This document shows, in pieces, positions 46,757-58,877 of a stretch of DNA of 64,000 bases. How positions within the stretch are numbered: the stretch's first letter is position 1; the number at the start of each line of letters is the position of its first letter. The position numbers and the translations under genes were made by a program. The notes under the pieces were generated by a model. The model was not told where the DNA came from. It saw only the letters and a program-made list of their open reading frames with translations, and did not search any database. The stretch comes from Polytrichum commune (taxonomy: Eukaryota > Streptophyta > Polytrichopsida > Polytrichales > Polytrichaceae), in the NCBI GenBank assembly GCA_950295325.1, contig OX485804.1, positions 41,652,429-41,716,428 on the forward strand. The letters are read 5' to 3'.

Positions 46757-46870
46757 TTTCAATGAGGATCGCTATGCCTCAAAAGCACAACCCCGTGTGT
46801 GGTGCTAATCCCTCCAATGTCCAAGTTGACATCACTCATCTTCATGGCTATAGACACATGAGTGGATTGA
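46757..46870 (+). repeat. Direct repeat, left copy
   Basis: Shared with 47847-47968: ATGCCTCA, AGCACAACCCC, CCAAGTTG, GCATCACTCATC (here GACATCACTCATC) and GAGTGGATTGA. This copy ends exactly where the miniature element at 46871 begins; the right copy continues uninterrupted and acts as an empty site. Confidence 0.6.
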
Positions 46871-47178
46871 GGGTGGGTTTACATTAGGGTTTGGATCCAA
46901 GAAGCTTGGGGTCCAAACCACCCCTTAATTAACCTTATTTTCATACTCAAAATTGGACCCAAGTTTGAAGATAAGTTACCCAAGATTAGGAGTATTCTTG
47001 TGAGTGGGAACTGTCAAGATTTGACGGGAAAGTGATGCCACATTAGCACCACTTCCTTTTTAAGTACCATGGAAGCGGACCCTGGTGTAAACACCTTGGG
47101 TCCAAATGTTTCTCTCAACCAATAGAATTGCTAGATTACGGAGTTTCTTTGGTCTGGGACTCTAGTGTAAACCAACCC
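46871..47178. mobile_element. 308-bp miniature inverted-repeat element
   Basis: The ends GGGTGGGTTTACATTAGGGT and, complemented, GGGTTGGTTTACACTAGAGT are inverted repeats. A weaker internal pair (TTGGATCCAAG, GACCCAAG) follows. It is flanked by TGA and TTA. Non-coding. Confidence 0.6.
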
Positions 47179-47181
47179 TTA

Positions 47182-47819
47182 GGGCGGCTTTATACATGGC
47201 TTGGGGCCGTCCGGAGCACCAGCCCGATTAAGTCCTCAATCCGGCCCCACTTTATGAACTTTTTGGGGGCCCAACCTTGTCACATGTAAAGTGGTGAGGC
47301 CCGATTCTAGGGCCCAATGGTCTTGACGGGTTAAGTTTCATAGAACTTACCATGGTCAATGTCCGGTGTTCTCGACAATTAAGTTTCACGACACTTAATA
47401 CTATGAGGGATGACATAATAGGGTAGATTAACGCCCTAATTGTTGACTTATTAGTCTAATGCAATCATATTTATGTTAATTGTTGTGTTATTAGAAGAGT
47501 GGAGTGAAGAGGAGAGGAAAATAATTTACCCCGGTAGTGATTGACGGACAAGATGAGCTTAATCTAACGGAGGAGCCCAATCGGGCCCTAGATGGGAGTT
47601 CGGGACGAGGAAAAGCTCGTCCCGAACTCTCATCTAGGGCCCGATGGTTTGGCGCCAAAATTGTGCCACCTAGGACGCCACATGGGATGAGTGAGTGTTC
47701 GGGCCGGTCCCAAGTATAAAGCCCTTGGACCCGATTTGATGAAATTGAGCGATCCTATTGGCCCAAAATTTTGAGAGTTCCGGCCGGCCCTCAATCCAGC
47801 CCCAAGTATAAAGTGGCCC
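47182..47819. mobile_element. 638-bp Harbinger-like miniature element with inner hairpin
   Basis: The left end GGGCGGCTTTATAC and the complemented right end GGGCCACTTTATAC are inverted, followed on both sides by CTTGGGGC blocks. It lies 3 bp from the preceding element, with TTA on its left and TTTA on its right. A perfect-looking hairpin lies inside (47580-47645). Confidence 0.6.
47580..47645. repeat. 66-bp hairpin, 30-bp arms
   Basis: The left arm starts ATCGGGCCCTAGATGGGAGT and the right arm is its complement with one mismatch; the loop is GAAAAG. It is GC-rich in an AT-rich region and sits within the miniature element. Confidence 0.85.
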
Positions 47820-47846
47820 TTTATGAAGCTTTAGAAGACCCAACAA

Positions 47847-47968
47847 AATGAGATCACCATGCCTCAAGCACAACCCCACGTGTGATGTAGACCCTTCCAA
47901 ACATCCAAGTTGGCATCACTCATCGTATTCATGACAGCAGGCACTTGAGTGGATGATGGAGTGGATTG
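47847..47968 (+). repeat. Direct repeat, right copy, in the 5' flank of the plastid-type gene
   Basis: Duplicate of 46757-46870 ending 77 bp before the ATG at 48046. Here GAGTGGATTGA runs on into AACCTGGG without an insertion. It probably lies in the promoter or 5' UTR of the downstream gene. Confidence 0.6.
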
Positions 47969-48045
47969 AAACCTGGGCGAGAAACAAAGAATCAAAGACT
48001 CGAAGCATCCATCGATACGAAGCTGAGGTAAGGTAGACCTTGGCG

Positions 48046-49389
48046 ATGGCGTCGACGCTCTGCGTCACCTGCTTCCAAACACCTCACAGCGCCGCAGCCG
48101 CTCCAATTTCACCATGTTGTCTTGAAATTCTGGGTGGGTTGAACCGGAATTGGAGTGGGCAGGTGCGGAATGCGGCCAGCCCCTGGCGGTCAGGAGCCAT
48201 AGGATGCCAACAACAGCAGAAGGAGAGGAAAGGCGGGAGCTGGAGGGTTTTGTGTAGCGAGAATAGGGTGGAAGAAGAGGTGATGATAGAGGAGCGGGAG
48301 GAGGAGGATGTGGAATTTGATATCAGTCGGCTAGAGAAGTACACGGAGAGAGTACCGAACGAAGTCCTCCGTGTGCATGCTACGGTGGATGGCGAGGAAG
48401 ACCAGGTGATCATCTTCAAGGTAAAATCAATTTCTTCCCTTTCTTCTCTCTTCCATGCCATCTGGAAGGAATGATTTGGGCAAGATGCTCACATGCTATA
48501 TCTGCTCCGGTTAGAGGCTTGCTGAACCACCGAGGGCTGTTGAGAACCGCAACCTTGCAGCATTGTCTTTATAGGTATTGACAGTAGTTTTTATAGCAAA
48601 TTAGAGACTTGCAAATTAGAGACTTTGTGAGTCCATAGAGTTTTGGAGAAGCTGAATTGCTCGAAAGGTTGGGTTGGGCTGATTTGAAAGGTCACCAACT
48701 TTTCAAGGGCTGTTGAGAGCCGCACTTAAACGTAAATCTTGCAGGATTGCGTGAAATTCCTGTATATATGCATCAACATTAGTTTATTTTATTTTTTTAG
48801 CAAATTGGAGATGTTATGAGTCCTTACAGAGTTTCGGAGAAGCTGAATTGTTTGAAAGGTTAGGGTGGGGTGAAGAAAGGTACCAACTTTTGGAGAGCTG
48901 TTGAATGCCACACTTAATGTAAATCTTGCAGCATTGCGTAGAATTTCTGCAATTGCCTCTAATGCATTGACAGTAGTTTTTTATAGCAAACAGACTATTT
49001 GCGAGTCCTTGGAAGTTGGGGCTGATAGAAAGTCACCAATTTCTGGAGAGCTGTTAAGAGCCACACTTATCATTAATCTCGCGGCATTGCATTAGCAGTA
49101 GTGTTTATGGCAAAGTAAAAAAATTGTGAGTCCGTACAGAGTTTCGGAGGTGGCGAATGCAAAGGTTAGGCTGATGAGAACTCACGAACTTTTACAGGGC
49201 TTCTCATCATCGTTAATGAGGTCCACGGCTTTCGATCCAGCTGAAACTGTACTGCCACCAACAGCTAGCATTCAAGCGATTGACCGACTTCGTGGCCCGT
49301 TTGACCCATCCAAGGTGCGCATCATCAAGGGAGGCAGGGGTCTAAGCTGGCGCCAGTTCCAAGAAGTGCTTGCATCGAAGGGATTGTAG
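48046..49389 (+). CDS. Small plastid-type protein, DUF7734-like (2 exons, 188 aa)
   Basis: Exons 48046-48420 and 49198-49389, intron GT-AG, phase 0. The start is the ATG of MASTLCVTCFQ; an upstream TTG in frame is not a credible start. Residues 1-70 are rich in Ser, Ala, Gln and basic residues with few acids, as in a chloroplast transit peptide. Then comes an acidic stretch and a conserved-looking core: VEFDISRLEKYTERVPNEVL, EDQVIIFKGFSSSLMRSTAF spanning the splice junction, IDRLRGPFDPSKVRII and GLSWRQFQEVL near the C-terminus. From memory this core resembles a small family of plant plastid proteins of unknown function (DUF7734); I assign no activity. The intron is made largely of tandem repeats. 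Confidence 0.75.
48534..49197 (+). repeat. Four degenerate 150-190 bp tandem repeats filling an intron
   Basis: Units start GGGCTGTTGAGA (48534), GGGCTGTTGAGAGCC (48707), AGAGCTGTTGAATGCC (48895) and AGAGCTGTTAAGAGCC (49048). Each ends with CACCAACTTTTCAAG-like sequence; the last ends ACTTTTACAG at the true acceptor of exon 2. Shared interior: CTTGCAGCATTG, TTGACAGTAGTTTTTATAGC, ACAGAGTTTCGGAG. Confidence 0.75.
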
Positions 49390-49776
49390 GGATAATAGAA
49401 TAGTTTGTCCCGTTATCTTCTTTCAAAAGCATCAGCAGGTTTGTGTGGTGAATGGCTTCTTCCCATCCCAAGACTGACAAGTAAAAGCACTGTTCACTAT
49501 GACTGCCAACAAATCGGAGAATGCACTATCAGGGAGTACAGAACTCACGCGAATGTATCATTGTCCAAATGCACATGATGTAACTCCAAGTCAAGTCTTT
49601 ATATTCAACAGTAAATTTAAATTTTGATTACGAGAGACCCCTGTACAGTGGCTGACAGGCATCGGCTCCTTCAAATAGATGATGATTGGAAAGAACTCTC
49701 TTTCAATTGCGTAGCAAGGGTTGACTATTCCTGTAGAATATAACCCACTGTCTGAAGGTTTCTAGCAAAGTTTGTT

Positions 49777-49888
49777 AGATGGCAAGACACCTGTTATTAT
49801 GTAAATTGGGTGCAACTTGATTAGTCACTATCGCACCTAGCTAATCAAGTCGGACCCAATTTATATAATAACAGGTGTCTTGCCATCT
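49777..49888. repeat. 112-bp hairpin with 48-bp arms
   Basis: The left arm starts AGATGGCAAGACACCTGTTA and the right arm ends in its complement; 45 of 48 positions pair as Watson-Crick and one more as G-U. The loop is 16 nt. It lies about 390 bp downstream of the stop of the plastid-type gene, on the far side from the antiporter gene. It could be a short foldback transposon or a hairpin-RNA/microRNA-type precursor. Confidence 0.85.
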
Positions 49889-50929
49889 TCAGCCACTTAT
49901 CTACAGCAATAGTACCTTGAATATGGAATCTTGGTATGCTAGTTGTACCATCACAAAGTGTAAAGTTCCCATAAAAGCTCCCTTTATGGGTCACAAGGGA
50001 CAGAATTTGCTATAAATGACACTCGATTACAAGGTCAGAAAGAAATGGCCTACAATCAATGATGTCCATTTAAATCCCCAACATAAGCCCAGAAGCACAA
50101 GACAAGCCTCTGCAAAACTACCTCTGCATATCGACTCCTCAAAACTCCTAAATATTATCATACCGGTCAGCACCCAGCTTGGAGGTAACAATTCACCAAA
50201 AATTACGGTGACCATTCACAACTTGGAGCCATCCAGTTGCAAACCTGCTTGAAGAAATCCTCCAAGTTTGATACTTTATGTGGCGCGTCTCCGCAGCAAC
50301 GCTTCCAGCCAATCTATTCTCATGTGCTTACACGTGTGTTGAGAAGAATGAACCAATATTGTACAAAAAGCCTCAATCAATGTTGCACTTTCAGGACAAC
50401 CTTCCGTGGACTGCCAATCTCATTTCCAGACACCTGCATGCCATGAATCCACCACTCAATTTTACAATTGTCAAAACCAAGGACAATCAAATCCTCCAAA
50501 TGGTAGACAAATTTATGGTGGGCTGTGTTATAAAAAGGTTGACAAGTACACCCATCAAATTCACATAGGATTGATTGTGGGTCTACTTCAATCCACTTTA
50601 CACCAATAGTTTTAACAGAACCATCATCGTATAGCACTACTATCACAATGAAATGCAACATTTTTTAATACCTCCACTAATTGGTTCGTCATGCAGTCAA
50701 ATAAAAAAGACATAGTTATGGCTCTTCTAGTTTGTTTGTCCACTGCTACAACTAAGAAGATTATGAAGAACCACAACAGATGGCTAAAATGAAACTCCTT
50801 TTATCTGGAAGTTTACTGAGCTCACAAGTTTGTAGCAGACAGGTCATTACCTTCCAAATCTACAAATAAAACTTCATACTTCCAGAACCTGTAATTCAAG
50901 TTCTCAAATATTTTAGAAAAACCTCTACC
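49889..50929. other. Spacer downstream of the antiporter gene
   Basis: No separate gene is supportable. The part next to 50929 should contain the antiporter's 3' UTR on the minus strand. Open frames near 50030-50660 overlap on both strands and lack motifs. Confidence 0.4.
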
Positions 50930-53900
50930 TCAATAAGGACTGCATGGTGCATGGAGATGGTGTAGAGAATCATTTGTACCCACCTCATTTGGATTGGGGT
51001 CAGGAGGCAACCAGCGCATAAGCAAACCAAGTCGATGCACTGCAGGAATAGCCCTAAACAACAAAGGAGTAGTAACCTGTTGTTGCACATGTCATGTGGG
51101 TGGCCACAAGGTTTCGTTAGACCATCACTGCTTTGCAATTAATGTCATAATCTCTAAAATAAATCCATTTGTGACAACTTCAGATTGATCCATGGGGATG
51201 GAGGTAGATCAAGCAATTAATCAAACAAACATAACAAAGGCCTAAAAGAATTTCACTGCAGGTAGACCTTCACATTCATAAAAACCAAATGACAACCTAC
51301 TGACAAGTAAATTGCATGCAATCATATATGAAAATCACTTACCAAACTGAGAGCCGTTGTCCCAACCAGTAGGAGATACAACTTTTTCTGAAACAATCAT
51401 GACAAACAAACAACCACTATGTGTGAGAAAAATATTCAAGTTTATGTGTTTCCTCTAGAGCATTTTCACATGTCCCAAGCTTTGCCAGACTATCATATCA
51501 CACAGATTCCTATGTTTGCAAGGTAGTAATAAGTGATCAAAAAAATTGTCCAATTTCCAGATTTCCAGGTGTACGAAAAATCTGGATATATATTCTGCAA
51601 ACAGTAGTTTTCTAACACATGTGCAGAGTAAAAGGTGAGTGCACCAGATGAATTCAGTATGCAAACCTATATGTAAGTGTCCTTGTATGACATTCAAATC
51701 ACATCCAAGAACTTTGCAAATGAGATGAGCTAGTCTGTAAATTACAAGTGTATCAAACTCATTCTGAGGGCCCTAGATTACAATTGACTTTAATGGGTAG
51801 ACCTAACGATTAGTCAACTGGCCCTGATCATAAACTCAACTGCTTGGAAAAGAGGAATATCGGGGTTAGGAAAGTTAGGAATGTTCAGAGGACAAATTCA
51901 ACTTCTATTTTCTGGCATTATGAGAAACTTCACTTTAGAAATAGTCCAAAACATCACCACATAAGAAGTACCTGTATAAGATGGAGGTTGGAAGCACGGC
52001 TCAAAAGTATAAATGCAAATTCTCCAATTTGAGCAAGGGACATACCCACCTGTACACAGTGCATTTCAGAAGGCAGACCATGCACCCTTTTCTTATACTA
52101 ACCATGACTATAAGTTGGTAACATTTATACACAATAAGAAATACTTTCATATAGTAAAAAGGTTTCATTGCAGGTTGCAGTACAATCTGATAGTCTCAAA
52201 AAAGATTTCATGTTTCTTCATTTGTACTGGCAAAAGAAAACTCACAAGGAAGGCACTCTTGCCGCTGTAACCAAAAGCTCTGACAACTACAGTGACCACA
52301 ATGGTCTTGGAGGTTATGACAAGAACCAATGATGCCAGCAGAATGTCCATGTGCGCCCACAAAAATTGCACATTTATGAGCATTCCGATACTCGCCAAAA
52401 AGAGAGATGCAAAAAGATTTCGAATTGGCTCCACCTTCAAAATGCACCCATCCAAACCCTATGAACACTTGCAATTCAAGAAGCACAACAGTGCATCTTT
52501 GAGCCTCTTCATGCATGCTTCTGCATAACAAAAGACCATGATGTTCTGATACATGGATGTCTGTGTTGCTAATATCCTTGATACTGCACATAGTCCATTG
52601 CAGCTAGTACTACATACCTGCTCAAGTGTATGCTCTGCAAGATCAGTGCTTGAAATCATTACACCCGCTACAAAAGCACCAAGCTCTAAGCTAAGCCCCA
52701 GCTTGTCACTTATCTGGTAAACAAAAATAAGGAAGTTATGGGTGAAAATGAAACAAGTACTTTCCAAAACATACTGCTGCCTTTAAACCCCACACATCTC
52801 CACATTTTATATGCAATAACTCTCAGATCTACTTTAAAAGGGACCAGCAACATACAAAACAATCTATGAACTTGTCCAGAAAAAACCTGGCAAAGCTCTG
52901 CTAAAATTTACATATTGCCAACCCAGAGGCAACAGTAACATATGGATCAACACCTTGCTGGAAAACAACACTACTTGTTTGAGACATAGAACCAAGAATC
53001 TCAGTGCTTGGGTACATTAGACATAGTGAAGAAACCCAGGGATTATGAATGTACCCAAGCCACCAGCAAGCAGAATGCAACTGCAGTCAGCTGGTACAGT
53101 TCATTTGTCTGCACATGTAATCAACCAGCTTAGTCACTCATCTACAATGTCCAATAGTAGGAGCCAAAAAGGACCTTGCAAGGACAAAAACCCAATGCCC
53201 ATTGTAATGGTCAAAAAGGTGGATACCTCAAAATGGAAGCATTACCAAACAAACACTCAAAGTTTCAAGAAGGCTAATAGACCCACGAGTTCAGAATTAA
53301 ATTTCATGCCACCCTAGAAGTAGGCATTATTTACTATCAAACTTGTTCCTTAGTGTAACAGTCAAAAGTGTAGGAACAATGTAAATGCGATGGAATATAA
53401 TATAAATTGGGTCCAGAACTTATCAAGAGAGTCAGGGTTAGACCTACCTGACTTGAGAGATGCATCATCAACTTTAAAAATCGTGGTACGACAGTGTATG
53501 CCAAAACAGTGGCTGATAGAAGAAAAGCTGCCAGTGTAAACAAGCTGCACATTGGGCCCAACACACATTTGATCTCAAAACTCAACCACGGTTGCCTAAG
53601 AATCTCCTTTCACTTTATTCTAGTAGCAGTGCCCAGTGATTAAAACTTCCAAAATCATAGCCTTAAGGAAAGATGGCATTCTGGACAATGCAACAGAGAT
53701 GTAGTTCGCCAGAATGTCCAGAATGTCATATACACCAGAAATGTAGTTCAAATTAGGATTCCACTACTATTCTTCCAATCAACCCTCAGGCTCACGCCAA
53801 GAATACTCACGAGCGAGACATAGACACAAGGCCTGACATTACACCTCCTTCACCTCCAAGCACCGGCAACAGTGCAAACAGCAACCCAACGGCACAGTCC

Positions 53901-56900
53901 TAGTAATGCCATGTCCCATTTTCAACCATGTTAGACTTCTACACAGAAATTGCACAATGAAATATGCACAATTAAGAGAGTGTAATATAGTCCTTTTAGA
54001 TGTGAAATGTTTGTTTAAGACATGAAATATCAAGCCATTTGAACATACCTGTAGTATCAAAGTTCCAATGATAACTTGGCCATGGAGAGAATTTGTACTG
54101 TTGTTGTCCATCAAGAACTTCAACACCTACACATCAACTCAGGTAGAATATCTGAGACTTGAACAGTACAATCTTTAGAGATTCTACTCAATTAGAACCA
54201 TCATATGCTAATGCGTTTCAACTTAAGAAACAAAGAATCATGCCATCTCCCATCCCTGACACTGCAGGGGCCTATCAACAAAATACCAACAAGAAACATA
54301 AGACCATGTATCTCTTGATCAAGAGAATTTCAGAAGGCCAAATTTGAAACATATTCTGGTCAAGAGAATTACCACAGCTGTTGATGACATGGACAAAAAA
54401 GCACCAACAAATATACCCTCTGAAGCTCTTGCACCGCATAACTATACATGGAACACAGACAGTCATCAATTAATCTCCTAGGAAACCTCAATTGCAACCA
54501 AAGGAGAGTTTCTCCATCTCCCACCTCTCTTTCAATAAATCAGATCCTATGAATAAGTAATCCTTTGAATACTTTGCTCAAAGTTGGCAAGCTATGGAAA
54601 AGTTGGGGAAAGGGGACAATTTCCTCTCTGGACTCCATGAAATGCACATAGGAAAACACACAAGGGCTGGTGTCCCCTTTCCCCAACTCTAGTCAGCAGT
54701 TCTCCTTGTGAAAAATAAGAAATCAACAATTATGAATAAGATGTGACCATTAAATGCTGATGATTCACAGACTGATAATTATCTCCTAAGTAAACAAGTA
54801 ACTCCAACTGACAAAGAGATGCACGGGTTCTCTATGACCATCAGGAAGTAAGGACGTGCTGTGTCGATCAAGTTACATGAATGGTCAATCCCAATCACCG
54901 TCTGAACATAGACTTCATCAACCTTGGCCAGACATGCTCATTTGTGATGCTATTATCAAACACCAAGGGCTAGTTTTTGAGCTCATAAGTTTGACAATAT
55001 AACTAACCATTGCAGTGAGCGCACAAAGGCACATGAAGAGTGCTATTTGTAAGAAACCACCAAAAATAGCCACAGCTCTCACCACCCGCAACTGTTGAAT
55101 ACAAATTAAACAAGGATTAGAAGGCATGTGCAAGAATGCCCACTTCAACCAACATTTGGACACAAACAATCTCAATCCAACTTATCACCAAGTTCTAGCC
55201 CCTCAAAAGACCTGAATTCACAGTGAAGTAACTTCAAACTCCATGAATGAGGCCTACCTTAGTTGTGGAAAACTCAAGTCCTAATGCAAAGAGAAGAAAC
55301 ACAACACCAAATTGTGCAACAGTCTCAACCTGCAGATCCAACAACCTTAATCAGCAAACTTCAATATGCAGAAAGATCACAATGTATTTCTGACATCACT
55401 CAGCACACATGGATGTCAAATTTATTCATGGCATCCTCTATTGCAAAATAACAACATCAAAATGGTCAAAAGGGTCACAAAATGGACAGTAAACATCCAG
55501 TCCTATCACTACCAGATAGTCTAGGCAGCCATTATTATCTTTGACTATGCCAACCTTGACAAAAGCAACAAAACAAGATTTCCTTTTCATTTGACATTGT
55601 TTGTTTCCTCTTAAGGCTTATACGTTGTTAAGATTTGTAGGAGCACCCCCACTATTTAAGAGCATCCAAACCCCCTTAAAGAGCTCTCCACTGACTACTG
55701 GCACTACTTCACATCAAAGATGTCTCACATCACAATTAAATGGTTGATCTCGAACCTCTCTTTATGACTATGCTCTTCATTACTACTTAAACTTTTCATA
55801 ACATTTCCAGTCCTGCAGTTTTAGTGCACTCAAGTTTAGTCTCAGTGTCTTACTAGACAAATTGTAGAGTGCATTTCATACCCCTAATGCAACCACTCTC
55901 GCTCTCTAGAACTACATGCAACATATAATGTACTTCTAGTTATTGCAGAAACCATTGTATACAAAATCCTTATTATCCACAGATTGGAGAGCTTACCTGC
56001 ACAAGTTCACTGACAACACTCAACCCACCCGGGCCAATTGCAGACCCAGCAAGAAGATATCCTGTGATCACCTGCTCATAAGGATGAATGGTAAGTCCCT
56101 TACAATTGACTTGCAAAAGAATAATTGCCTCCTCAGGCAGCACATATGTTAACATTAAAACACAGATAGTAGATTTGAACCTCAATAGATTAGAGATACA
56201 ATTTATGTCACAACTGACAACAACCATTTTCTAGTAACTAAAAAGCATCTCCTGCATCTGTACCATACTAAATGCTTGTGAACTAAATGCACAAGACCAA
56301 CAGTATGCCAATCAACTAAGAATCCTCCAGATAATTTACTCCTTGGTCTCAACTAACTTAAAAGTGAGTGGTTATTGAAAAAACTTCACTACATAAAATA
56401 CATAAGCTTTAGAGTTGTAATTTAAGTGTGTTGATTTTGCAGAACCCTCAACAAGGAATTCATGTAATCACAAGCATTCATAAGATTCAAAGAAGACACT
56501 TACAGGCTGGCCAAGACAAGCAAAGAGTATGCCCCCGCCTGCCGCTGATACAATGACAATGACCAAATCTGAAATGAATCTGCAAATTGCAATTTCTCAT
56601 AAACAACATGGCTCAAGCTACAACTTGACCACAGTATCAAAACCAATTCAGACCCCCAGAAGTTAGCAACAAGTGTATTGCCAGATGAACAAAGAAATAT
56701 AATATGTCTAGAAGAAAGAAGATACCTGACATCTTGTTGAAGGACCATAGAACCCTCCCTTGGGTTGGATATCACAAAAACATTATCCTGCATTACTACA
56801 ATATTTCAGGAGTTTGCAACATATTAACAGAGACTATATAATAAGGCGTTTACATGCATTTACAAAATCATCTCTTAAGCCAAAGCCCAAGGTTCCAATG

Positions 56901-58877
56901 AGCAATGTCCACACAAGAAATCAAATGTGAACCAGGTCCCTCCGGCTGGTTCAATATGTGCAGATGACCTCAGCATTCAGCTTAGCTAAGCTCGTGGTCT
57001 TTGATTCTGAAAAAGAATTTGGAAAAGTCACAAAAACAGATAATCCACAAGCATGAGGTTGACCTTTTTGTCTATCAGGCGAGGAGTTTCATCTGCTCCA
57101 GATTCAGAGTCACTGTTGATAAGATCTTGGAGTTGAAAGCCTTTTGATGTACCACTGCCAAGACATCAAAACACAACAAGAAGCAAACTGAGTGTGGCTC
57201 CTATTTCCTCAAAGTAATAAAAGCTGGGAGCTATTTTCCTTCGGTAGTATCTCAAATTGCAAGGTTATTCAAAATATAACCACAAAAATCATGTTCTTTC
57301 TGATCAACCTAAGTTCTTGATGTTTATATCTTGAAATGAATAAACAGGACATACTTTACTTCTTGAGTGTCATTCTTCTTGGGTTTGTCATGTGGCATGA
57401 CTCTCGCCACTGTCTCTAACACAGCCTGCACAAAGGAGTAGGTTACCACATTCTTAATAAAATACACTTACTACAATATTTGAAAACATGATGTCAAAAT
57501 AGCAGCAATCACTCTACATTAACCACAGTTGAAGGGAACCAGGAGCTATGTATTTTGGCAGTTTAGATCAAATAACAGATTTGAAGTACTTAGGTTTACC
57601 TCAAGCTTCTCTAACCTGCCATATGGTTCACAAATTTATCCATCACCAGCTAGATTCAGTAAATTGTATAGTGTACTGACTTAAGGTAGTAATGACATTC
57701 CTTAGCAATGTAATGTTAAAGACATTGGAAGAACAAAAGTAAACAAGAATACTAAGTTGCACCTGCTGGTCATTGACACTGTTATTAAAGCTGCTGCCCA
57801 CCAGTCCCTCATTTGCTGCAAGAAAAAGCAAAGTCGAATCATCACATCACAAGACATATTTCAGAAGTGGCACTACACATGCATACAAGGCTTCAAATTC
57901 CAGAATCATAAACAAGCGCTCATTGATGAAAGGTCTTACTACTTGTCAATAGCTTTGTCTGCTACAATCGATTTCAGAAACAGGGGATGCATTATGGCAA
58001 GCCACACAAAGCTTTCATTAATTCTCTTAGGTGTTTATTCTGAGCACTATTCTTAAGATTCCTGTGAAAAACAGCAGATCTGCCCATAGAGTGCTTTCCT
58101 TAGGTTACAATAAACCAAACTTCGCCAATTATGCACATAATACAATTGGCAAAGTTTGACTCTCCTCGATCAAAGTTTTGCCAATTATATTTGTAAATAG
58201 AGATAAAATTTTATCACCTAAAACAAATGACTACTTCTACTACTGAACGATATACTTATTGAGGAAAACATTAAAAGATTTCTATTTTTCATATCAGGCT
58301 TCCCAAAAGTAGGAAAAAACACAAGTGCGACAATACCCTACTGATAGGAAAACCTCACCAAACAAGAAATTAATTGATGGCTCTAGCTCTGCCTACCCCA
58401 TTCCCTCGAAACACCACCTTATAGAAAATAGTCAATTGCTTGTCAATCTCTACAGCACAAGTGGAACACTTCCAGATACTCATTTTATTCCTTTATAGAA
58501 TTCAGGGTTATATAATATGATCATTAATGTCTCATACAACCTCCAGACAGTGAAGAGAAATTCTCACCTTCCTGAGGATCCTCCTTGTCAGGGAACTCCT
58601 TCTCCAACATTTTGTCAAAAGCATCTGCAAGACTGCCTCCTTCCCTTGAATTTGGGGACTGAGCAGATGTGGAATTGGACCTGCTCATGTTCAGATCCGA
58701 TTGTTCCCTTTTCTTTTCTTCGAAAAAATCAACGTAGTCCACCCGTTGTGCTCTCACGGCCACAACAAGCTCCGACACCAACATAATTCCAAACATAAAT
58801 AAGGCGTACGTGCCTAGCTTCGAGCCCCTTCTATGTACAGCTCGTAATAACCCCTTCTTTGTCTGTGTGCGCTCCAT
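50930..58877 (-). CDS. KEA: KEA4/5/6-type K+(cation)/H+ antiporter (19 exons, 611 aa)
   Basis: Exons, minus strand: 58568-58877, 57763-57815, 57355-57425, 57064-57154, 56726-56787, 56504-56579, 55997-56071, 55258-55329, 55008-55091, 54373-54441, 54049-54126, 53811-53899, 53448-53544, 53055-53108, 52618-52713, 52246-52434, 51972-52049, 51343-51387, 50930-51076. All introns are GT-AG and every phase closes. CPA2-family antiporter; plant relatives act in Golgi/trans-Golgi and prevacuolar membranes to set pH and K+. Residues 20-40 are a hydrophobic leader, then an acidic/Ser-rich region with AFDKMLEKEFPD and SFNNSVNDQQ, typical of KEA4-6. The transporter domain covers about 196-600: VIVIVSAA, GYLLAGSAIGPGGL, FGVVFLLFALGLEF, LSMSSTAV, Gln347-Asp348 in the ion-binding QDCAVGLLFA motif, GLSLELGAFVAGVMIS, AQIGEFAFILLSRASNL. 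There is no C-terminal KTN domain, as in KEA4-6. The start is the first in-frame ATG; the frame is open further only to a GTG. The C-terminal exon is read through a possible GAG|GTGGGT donor to a stop, so the last 17 residues are less certain. Confidence 0.92.
54601..54688. repeat. 88-bp foldback in antiporter intron 9
   Basis: Perfect 18-bp inverted arms (AGTTGGGGAAAGGGGACA and complement) enclose 52 bp. It lies between exons 9 and 10. Probably a small miniature transposon. Confidence 0.75.

Noticed and set aside
48084..48461. Minus-strand frame of 125 codons
   Set aside because: It lies antisense to exon 1 of the plastid-type gene and is a by-product of its base composition.
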